Assembly: GCA_003457075.1 (NCBI GenBank)
Contig: DMIY01000003.1
Location: 1 to 7,588, forward strand
Direction of reading: 5' to 3'
Origin: Desulfotomaculum sp.
Lineage (GTDB): Bacteria; Bacillota; Desulfotomaculia; Desulfotomaculales; Nap2-2B
DNA length: 7,588 nucleotides
The position numbers were made by a program, and so were the translations under genes. A model generated the notes under the pieces. That model did no database searches. It was not told where the DNA came from and saw only the letters and a list, made by a program, of their open reading frames with translations. Positions 1 to 4,503 of this stretch are shown one piece after another; the first letter of the stretch is position 1; the number at the start of each line of letters is the position of its first letter.

Positions 1-1299
1 TTGCCTGCCTGGGCTGATGCAATCCACCAACTGGCCGGTCTGTTGGCAGAAAAGCTTCGCCTCCAGGAAACCGAAAAACTTTTTTACCAGGTAGAAATGC
101 CCCTGGTAAAGGTATTGGCAGAAATGGAAATTGCCGGGGTAGCCGTAGATACTCAAAGGCTGGCTATCATGTCAGAAGAATTGGGTCAAAAGATAAATAA
201 TTTAACACAGGAAATTTACCAGATGGCGGGCGAACAATTTAACATCAATTCTACAAAGCAGTTGTCCCACATACTTTTCGAAAAACTACAACTGCCGGTA
301 ATCAAGCGCACTAAAACAGGGTATTCTACCGATGCCGGGGTGCTGGAAGAACTGTCCAATGCCCACCCGGTGGTGAGTAAAATCTTAGAACACAGACAAC
401 TGATGAAGCTAAAATCAACCTATGTGGACGGCATGGCAGCCCTGATCAATCCACGCACAGGACGCCTTCATACCACCTTTCACCAGGCAGTAACAGCTAC
501 AGGACGCTTGAGCAGTTCCGACCCCAACCTGCAAAATATTCCCATCCGCCTGGAAGAGGGGAAAAAAATAAGGCAGGTGTTCATTCCGAGGGAGGGGAAT
601 AACCTCATCCTGACGGCCGACTATTCTCAGGTTGAATTACGGCTTCTGGCTCACATGAGCGCCGACCAAACCCTTAAAGAAGCTTTTCAAAGGGGGGAGG
701 ATATTCATACCCGGACCGCTGCTGAAGTATTCGGCACAACGGTGGCTGAAGTAACGGAAAATATGCGTTCCCGCGCCAAGGCTGTAAATTTTGGAATTGT
801 TTATGGAATCAGTGACTTTGGGCTGGCCCGCAATATAAATGTATCCCGTCAGGAAGCAAAACAGTACATTGAAAAATACTTTAACCGCTACCGCGGTGTA
901 CAGGAATATATCAAGCGTACCATCAGTGAAGCACGGGAAAAAGGATACGTCACCACAATCTTGAACAGGCGCCGCTATTTGCCGGACCTGTTCAGCCCCA
1001 ACCACACGGTACGCAGCTTCGGTGAGCGTACTGCCATAAATACCCCTATCCAAGGCAGCGCAGCAGACATCATCAAGCTGGCTATGATCCGCATACATCA
1101 TAAACTAAAGACCCGTCAGCTTAAAACCCGGATGATCCTCCAGGTACACGACGAGCTTATTTTTGATGTTCCAAAGACGGAAGTAAAAGAAGTACAGGAA
1201 CTGGTCCGGGACTGCATGGAAAATACTATGCTCTTAGACGTACCTCTGCTGGTGGAAATGAAGATGGGGCCTAACTGGTACGAAGTAAAGAAAGTGTGA
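1..1299 (+). CDS. polA: DNA polymerase I, C-terminal polymerase domain (5' end outside window)
   Basis: Family A DNA polymerase used in Okazaki fragment processing and gap-filling repair. The frame is open to the left edge, so position 1 is not the start. The visible 432 residues are about half of a typical ~880-residue PolA, and the 5'-nuclease domain and most of the 3'-exonuclease-like domain lie outside. Visible residues (window numbering): thumb and palm from about 25; motif A DYSQVELR at 207-214, with catalytic Asp207; motif B at 256-269, with R256, K260, F264 and Y268 matching the E. coli O-helix R754, K758, F762 and Y766; motif C QVHDELIFDVP at 381-391, with H383, D384 and E385. The Phe at 264 is the usual residue that discriminates against dideoxynucleotides. 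All catalytic residues are intact, so the visible part looks functional. The stop is TGA, and mutM starts 36 bases later on the same strand, consistent with co-transcription. Confidence 0.97.
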   Translation: MPAWADAIHQLAGLLAEKLRLQETEKLFYQVEMPLVKVLAEMEIAGVAVDTQRLAIMSEELGQKINNLTQEIYQMAGEQFNINSTKQLSHILFEKLQLPVIKRTKTGYSTDAGVLEELSNAHPVVSKILEHRQLMKLKSTYVDGMAALINPRTGRLHTTFHQAVTATGRLSSSDPNLQNIPIRLEEGKKIRQVFIPREGNNLILTADYSQVELRLLAHMSADQTLKEAFQRGEDIHTRTAAEVFGTTVAEVTENMRSRAKAVNFGIVYGISDFGLARNINVSRQEAKQYIEKYFNRYRGVQEYIKRTISEAREKGYVTTILNRRRYLPDLFSPNHTVRSFGERTAINTPIQGSAADIIKLAMIRIHHKLKTRQLKTRMILQVHDELIFDVPKTEVKEVQELVRDCMENTMLLDVPLLVEMKMGPNWYEVKKV

Positions 1300-1321
1300 G
1301 GTTATTGCAATTTGAGAAATC

Positions 1322-1329
1322 AAGGAGAG
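1322..1329 (+). promoter_or_regulatory. Ribosome binding site of mutM
   Basis: AAGGAGAG lies 8 bases (from the AAGGAG core) before the ATG at 1336. It fixes the start there rather than at the TTG at 1312, because the mature enzyme must begin Met-Pro-Glu with Pro as the catalytic N-terminus. Confidence 0.85.
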
Positions 1330-1335
1330 AATATC

Positions 1336-2163
1336 ATGCCTGAACTACCTGAAGTAGAAACAATAAAGCGCACCCTGGAAGCAAAGCTTAAAGGTTTGTT
1401 CATCACTGCGGTGGAAATCTTTCTCCCCAAGCTCATCCGCACCCCCGTTCCGGAAGAATTTCAATCCCTTCTGGCCGGTCAAACCATTCAAAGACTGGAG
1501 CGGCAGGGTAAGTATCTATTATTCCACCTCTCGCAGAATCTTACCATGATCATACACCTGCGCATGACCGGACGCCTTGTTTACTCCCTGCCCGGTACAC
1601 CGCTTACCCCCCACACCCATGCCATCTTTCATCTAAACAACGGCTATCAGCTTAGATTCTCAGATACACGCCAGTTTGGGAATATCTCCTTAGTACCCGC
1701 AGATAATCTGGATAAGGTTTCCGGTTTAAACAGCCTGGGCAAGGAACCGTTGAGTCAGGAATTCACACGCGAATACCTGAAAAAGCAATTGCGCCGTCAC
1801 CGCGCCGCGCTGAAACCCCTTCTCTTAAATCAAAGCTTCATCGCCGGGTTGGGCAATATTTATGCTGATGAGGTTTTATTTCGGGCCCGGATTCACCCCC
1901 GGCGGCTTTCCAACACGCTCACCCCGCGGGAAGCAACCCGGCTTTTTCATGCCATCCAGGACATACTAAAAGAAGGTATTGAAAACCGCGGCGCCACTTT
2001 CCGGGATTACGTAGACGGCAACGGAACGGCAGGCAATTATCAAAACCTGTTGAAAGTATATAACCGTGAAGGCAAACCCTGCCCAAAGTGCAGCAAAACC
2101 ATCGTCAAGCTGCGCATCGGCGGACGCGGTACATACTTCTGCCCCTACTGCCAAAAGATGTAG
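1336..2163 (+). CDS. mutM: Formamidopyrimidine-DNA glycosylase (MutM/Fpg)
   Basis: Bifunctional base-excision repair enzyme that removes 8-oxoguanine and formamidopyrimidines and nicks the abasic site. It has 275 residues, the normal family size. The start at 1336 gives MPELPEVE: Pro2 is the Schiff-base nucleophile and Glu3 and Glu6 are the conserved acids. Also visible are Lys59 in the QGKYL loop; the void-filling triad Met77, Arg112 and Phe114; the helix-two-turn-helix at about 163-188 with Asn174 in GLGNIYADE; and a C-terminal zinc finger with Cys249, Cys252, Cys269 and Cys272, plus Arg264 in GGRGTYF. Every key residue is present. It follows polA by 36 bases and probably shares its transcript. 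In many clostridia coaE comes next, but here a transglycosylase follows. Confidence 0.97.
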   Translation: MPELPEVETIKRTLEAKLKGLFITAVEIFLPKLIRTPVPEEFQSLLAGQTIQRLERQGKYLLFHLSQNLTMIIHLRMTGRLVYSLPGTPLTPHTHAIFHLNNGYQLRFSDTRQFGNISLVPADNLDKVSGLNSLGKEPLSQEFTREYLKKQLRRHRAALKPLLLNQSFIAGLGNIYADEVLFRARIHPRRLSNTLTPREATRLFHAIQDILKEGIENRGATFRDYVDGNGTAGNYQNLLKVYNREGKPCPKCSKTIVKLRIGGRGTYFCPYCQKM

Positions 2164-2191
2164 TTTCTATACTCAAAGCTATGCACAATCT

Positions 2192-2217
2192 GCCGGAGTT
2201 AAAATATTTACTCCGGC
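2192..2217. other. Intergenic hairpin between mutM and the transglycosylase
   Basis: A perfect 8-bp inverted repeat, GCCGGAGT (2192-2199) and ACTCCGGC (2210-2217), encloses a 10-base AT-rich loop. No T-tract follows on the plus strand, so it is not a classical intrinsic terminator. It may affect mRNA processing or stability between the two genes. The rest of the 2164-2271 gap shows no coding signal. Confidence 0.5.
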
Positions 2218-2259
2218 GGCAGGAGCATACATCCGGTTTGCCGAACTTTTCCCGTGGAC

Positions 2260-2267
2260 GAGGTGAT
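2260..2267 (+). promoter_or_regulatory. Ribosome binding site deciding the transglycosylase start
   Basis: GAGGTGAT is an 8-base perfect match to the complement of the 16S rRNA 3' end. Its GAGG core is 8 bases before the TTG at 2272. It overlaps the ATG at 2266 and lies downstream of the GTG at 2254, which argues for TTG as the real start. Confidence 0.6.
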
Positions 2268-2271
2268 GTTT

Positions 2272-2856
2272 TTGCGTTTTCTGCGCCGCAGAAGTAGACT
2301 CAACTCAAGACGAATCCTGCTTCTATTGCTGATTTTACTTCTGGTTCTGAACATCAATCGCCTGGGACGAGCACTATATCCCTTCTCTCACCGTGACGTT
2401 ATTTTTTGCTATGCTCAGCAGTATAATCTAGACCCTTGCCTGGTAGCCGCCATAATAAAGACCGAAAGCAACTTCAACCCCGGCGCCCTCTCACGTAAAG
2501 GAGCAATGGGGTTAATGCAGGTAATGCCGCCAACGGGAAAATGGGCAGCCGCTGAAATTGGACTGTCCGGGTTCTATCCCGGCCAGCTTTATAACCCGCA
2601 AGTCAACATCTGCATTGGTTGCTGGTACCTGTCCGACCTTTACCGGGAGTTTAATGGAGATACCGTCCTGGTGTTGGCGGCTTATAACGGCGGCCGCGGT
2701 AACGTAAAGAAATGGTTAACCCAAGTAGACTGGTCAAAAAATCCGGACAAAATTGACCAGTTGCCATTTCCTGAAACCAGGCAGTTCATTCGCAAGGCGC
2801 TCTGGAACCACAAAATATATCGTTATCTGTACGGCCGGGAACAAAGCCCCAACTAA
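2272..2856 (+). CDS. Membrane-anchored lytic transglycosylase (SLT/Slt70-like domain)
   Basis: Cleaves peptidoglycan between N-acetylmuramic acid and N-acetylglucosamine, forming 1,6-anhydro ends. From the TTG at 2272 the product is 194 residues: an Arg-rich cytoplasmic stub (1-14), one hydrophobic segment of Leu/Ile (about 15-27) serving as anchor or uncleaved signal, then an extracytoplasmic goose-lysozyme-like fold. Catalytic Glu65 lies in IIKTESNFNP, followed by the family motifs GAMGLMQVMP (78-87) and LAAYNGG (135-141). The length is typical of the short single-domain enzymes common in clostridia. Alternative starts are GTG 2254 and ATG 2266. I prefer TTG because of ribosome binding site spacing. 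It is on the same strand as polA and mutM, 108 bases downstream of mutM, and may belong to that operon. Role in sporulation, growth or repair of the wall cannot be told. Confidence 0.93.
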   Translation: MRFLRRRSRLNSRRILLLLLILLLVLNINRLGRALYPFSHRDVIFCYAQQYNLDPCLVAAIIKTESNFNPGALSRKGAMGLMQVMPPTGKWAAAEIGLSGFYPGQLYNPQVNICIGCWYLSDLYREFNGDTVLVLAAYNGGRGNVKKWLTQVDWSKNPDKIDQLPFPETRQFIRKALWNHKIYRYLYGREQSPN

Positions 2857-2888
2857 AAAAAATTACCCGTTTAGTGTCAACGGGCAAT
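2854..2888 (-). terminator. Intrinsic terminator reading leftward (minus strand)
   Basis: ATTACCCGTT (2862-2871) and AACGGGCAAT (2879-2888) form a 10-bp stem with a 7-base loop. The single mismatch is A:C on the plus-strand RNA but a G:U wobble on the minus-strand RNA. The run of eight A at 2855-2862 becomes eight U directly after the stem only on the minus strand. The structure is therefore a good minus-strand terminator and a poor plus-strand one. It overlaps the transglycosylase stop codon. No minus-strand gene is recognised immediately to its right, which makes its client unclear. Confidence 0.6.
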
Positions 2889-2904
2889 CAACACATCAAC
2901 ATTC

Positions 2905-2914
2905 AAAGGAGGAG
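2905..2914 (+). promoter_or_regulatory. Very strong ribosome binding site of a 28-codon ORF
   Basis: AAAGGAGGAG is near-perfect to the consensus. AAAGGAGG (2905-2912) ends 8 bases before the ATG at 2921. This is one of the strongest ribosome binding sites in the window, although it precedes only a very short ORF. Confidence 0.6.
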
Positions 2915-2920
2915 TTGCCC

Positions 2921-3007
2921 ATGATGGTTGACGCCCTCTCCACAAAGCATGAAGATAGCATGCTTGCCGTTCGCTTGCAAGGAGCCACATATGCGAAAGG
3001 CCGGTAA
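2921..3007 (+). CDS. Possible 28-residue leader peptide
   Basis: The ORF runs from ATG 2921 (or the adjacent ATG 2924) to TAA 3005-3007 and starts MMVDALSTKHEDSM, with a basic end (YAKGR). I do not recognise it. Support is the ideal ribosome binding site at 2905-2914 and its position ahead of moeA. Its codons run through the left arm of the long stem at 2961-2978 and into the stem starting at 2998. Ribosomes translating it would therefore open that structure, as in leader-peptide control. Against it: it is short, has no known relatives that I can name, and the strong site could belong to a remnant of a longer gene or mobile element. It is not enriched in any single amino acid that would point to classical attenuation. 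Confidence 0.35.
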   Translation: MMVDALSTKHEDSMLAVRLQGATYAKGR

Positions 3008-3233
3008 CGAGACACGGCGCAGGTGAGGTTAGCGAATCGGCTTAAGCGAATCGCGCAGACAACAGTATGCAAAAAGATCAACAGCGAACACTAGAGAAGC
3101 TTTGTGACGTTAAAAAACCAAGAAACCACGCGCAATATGCAGCGCTGGCAGATTCGCTCCGAACCAAGCCGATGTCTTGTCGGCCTGTAGCATCGAAGCG
3201 ACGGCAAACGAACGGCAAGCAAAATCTATTTTC
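2951..3233. ncRNA. Unidentified structured RNA or leader element upstream of moeA
   Basis: Nested complementary segments fold about 280 bases onto themselves. Outer helix: 2951-2958 with 3226-3233 (8 bp, one G:U). Main helix: 2961-2978 with 3204-3221 (17 of 18 positions paired, one C:A mismatch at 2974/3208). Next helix: 2998-3003 with 3181-3186, continued by 3007-3013 with 3174-3180 (13 bp, one G:U, a 3-base bulge). Inner helices: 3036-3043 with 3166-3173 and 3045-3052 with 3151-3158 (8 bp each, perfect). All are properly nested, and internal loops and bulges interrupt them, as in functional RNA rather than a simple transposon inverted repeat. It matches no riboswitch, tmRNA, RNase P, SRP RNA or 6S RNA I can recall. 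Strand is uncertain: plus would make it a moeA leader, while minus would end at the terminator at 2854-2888. Group II intron fragment or non-autonomous mobile element are alternatives. Confidence 0.5.
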
Positions 3234-3247
3234 AAAGGAGTTGAAAA
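3229..3247 (+). promoter_or_regulatory. Palindrome displaying the moeA ribosome binding site
   Basis: TTTTCAA (3229-3235) and TTGAAAA (3241-3247) are perfect 7-base inverted repeats around the loop AGGAG (3236-3240). The loop, with flanking AA, is the ribosome binding site AAAGGAG (3234-3240), placed 7 bases before ACG 3248 and 10 bases before ACG 3251. The palindrome partly competes with the outer helix that uses 3226-3233. Bases 3237-3240 could also pair with CTCC at 2938-2941. It therefore could regulate ribosome access. Confidence 0.5.
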
Positions 3248-3250
3248 ACG

Positions 3251-4486
3251 ACGGAACTATTTAAGGCAGTTACAATCCCGGAAGCACGAAGGATGATTCT
3301 GGCTCATTACAACCGGCAGGGAAAAACAGAAACGCTTTCTTTACTATCTGCCTTATGCCGTTATCTGGCGAGAGAAGTAAAAGCTGCGGAAGATGTACCG
3401 GGCTTCAGTCGTTCTACGATGGATGGTTTTGCTGTGCAGGCCAGGGATACTTTCGGCGCGTCCGAAGGACTGCCCGCTTACCTGGAAATAGCAGGCGAAG
3501 TGCTCATGGGCGAAGAACCACAGGGAGGCGTGGAACCTGGTCAGGCCTGGCAAATTGCCACGGGCGGCATGCTGCCGGCAGGAGCCGACGCCGTGGTAAT
3601 GGTCGAATACACTGAAACACTGGACGAGAAAACCATTGGCGTTGTTAAACCAGTGGCCCCGGGAGAAAACGTAATCCGCCGGGGAGAAGACTTGACCACC
3701 GGCGACCCCATACTGCCAGCCGGCCATTGCTTAAAGGCGCACGATTTGGGCGTCCTGGCCGCTGCCGGAGTAACCGCAGTGGAAGTTTTCTGCCGGCAGC
3801 GGGTGGGCATAATATCCACGGGAGACGAGGTGGTACCTCCCGACGAAAAACCGGCGCCGGGAAAGATAAGGGATATTAATTCTTACACCCTGTATGGAGC
3901 GGTTGCAGAGGCAGGCGGTGAACCGCATCTTTACGGCATAGTCAAGGACGATTTTCAAAAAATACGGGAAAGATTAACCATAGTTTTAAAAGAAAACGAC
4001 CTGGCGCTGCTCTCCGGCGGCAGTTCAGTGGGAACCAGAGACGTAGCGGCAGAAGCAATAAACTCTTTGGGTAGCCCGGGGGTATTGTTTCACGGCCTCC
4101 CCATCCGGCCCGGCAAACCTGCCATTGGAGCGGTGGTGGCGGGAAAACCGGTTTTCGGTCTGCCCGGTCATCCCGCCTCTGCACTGGTAGTTTTTCAGTT
4201 GCTAGTGGCTCCCCTGCTGCGTATGGGAAACTATTCCGGGGAAGAAAACGGATTCCGGGAATTCCCTTTGGTAGCCCGGCTCACCCGCAACCTGCGCTCT
4301 GCCCCGGGACGGGAAGACTTTATCCGGGTCAGGTTGTTTTTACAGCAAGGAAGCCTTTATGCCGAGCCCGTCCTGGGCAAGTCAGGGCTGATCACTACTC
4401 TGGTAAAAGCCGACGGCCTGGCCAGAATACCCGCCGGCAAAGAAGGGGTCGAGGCGGGAGAAACGATAGAGGTAAAATTGTTTTAG
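3251..4486 (+). CDS. moeA: Molybdopterin molybdenumtransferase MoeA (probable ACG start)
   Basis: Inserts molybdate or tungstate into adenylylated molybdopterin, the last step of cofactor synthesis in the cytosol. The first ATG is at 3293 (397 residues), but the 14 codons before it read ELFKAVTIPEARR after an ACG, which is the usual MoeA N-terminus. There is no ATG, GTG or TTG in this frame back to the TGA at 3242-3244. With ACG 3251 the protein has 411 residues, a normal length, and a ribosome binding site stands at 3234-3240. Motifs, numbered from the 3293 ATG: VPGFSRSTMDGFAV (35-48, Asp44), RRGEDL (129-134), STGDEV (175-180), SGGSSVGTRD (241-250), RPGKP (272-276) and GLPGHPAS (289-296). 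All are typical of an active MoeA. The fused MoeA paralogue follows after 17 bases, indicating an operon. Start choice is inferred from homology; the gene call is secure. Confidence 0.93.
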   Translation, partial: TELFKAVTIPEARRMILAHYNRQGKTETLSLLSALCRYLAREVKAAEDVPGFSRSTMDGFAVQARDTFGASEGLPAYLEIAGEVLMGEEPQGGVEPGQAWQIATGGMLPAGADAVVMVEYTETLDEKTIGVVKPVAPGENVIRRGEDLTTGDPILPAGHCLKAHDLGVLAAAGVTAVEVFCRQRVGIISTGDEVVPPDEKPAPGKIRDINSYTLYGAVAEAGGEPHLYGIVKDDFQKIRERLTIVLKENDLALLSGGSSVGTRDVAAEAINSLGSPGVLFHGLPIRPGKPAIGAVVAGKPVFGLPGHPASALVVFQLLVAPLLRMGNYSGEENGFREFPLVARLTRNLRSAPGREDFIRVRLFLQQGSLYAEPVLGKSGLITTLVKADGLARIPAGKEGVEAGETIEVKLF

Positions 4487-4503
4487 GGAGTGGAAAAATC
4501 ATT

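Noticed and set aside
637..1101. 154-codon minus-strand ORF inside polA
   Set aside because: It lies antisense to highly conserved polymerase motifs A and B and has no family resemblance; it is a shadow frame.
2854..2880. Minus-strand TTGACA in the hairpin loop with TTTAGT 17 bases on
   Set aside because: It coincides with the terminator hairpin and U-tract, and the -10 is only 4 of 6; it is better explained by the terminator.
2928..2956. Possible plus-strand promoter, TTGACG with GAAGAT 17 bases later
   Set aside because: The -35-like hexamer is good but the -10 matches only 3 of 6 positions, and it would start transcription inside the structured region.
2896..3081. 61-codon minus-strand ORF over the structured region
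   Set aside because: No ribosome binding site or recognisable domain; it mirrors the complementary arms and looks like chance.
2951..3233. Identification as a molybdenum cofactor riboswitch or a retron msr-msd
   Set aside because: The position before moeA is suggestive, but I cannot match the conserved core of the Moco RNA, and there is no reverse transcriptase in the window to support a retron.
3067..3264. 65-codon plus-strand ORF in the structured region, overlapping the moeA start
   Set aside because: It has no ribosome binding site before its ATG, a Lys/Arg/Gln-rich composition and no recognisable motif, and it coincides with the helical arms of the RNA-like structure. It is more likely a chance frame, though a remnant gene cannot be excluded.
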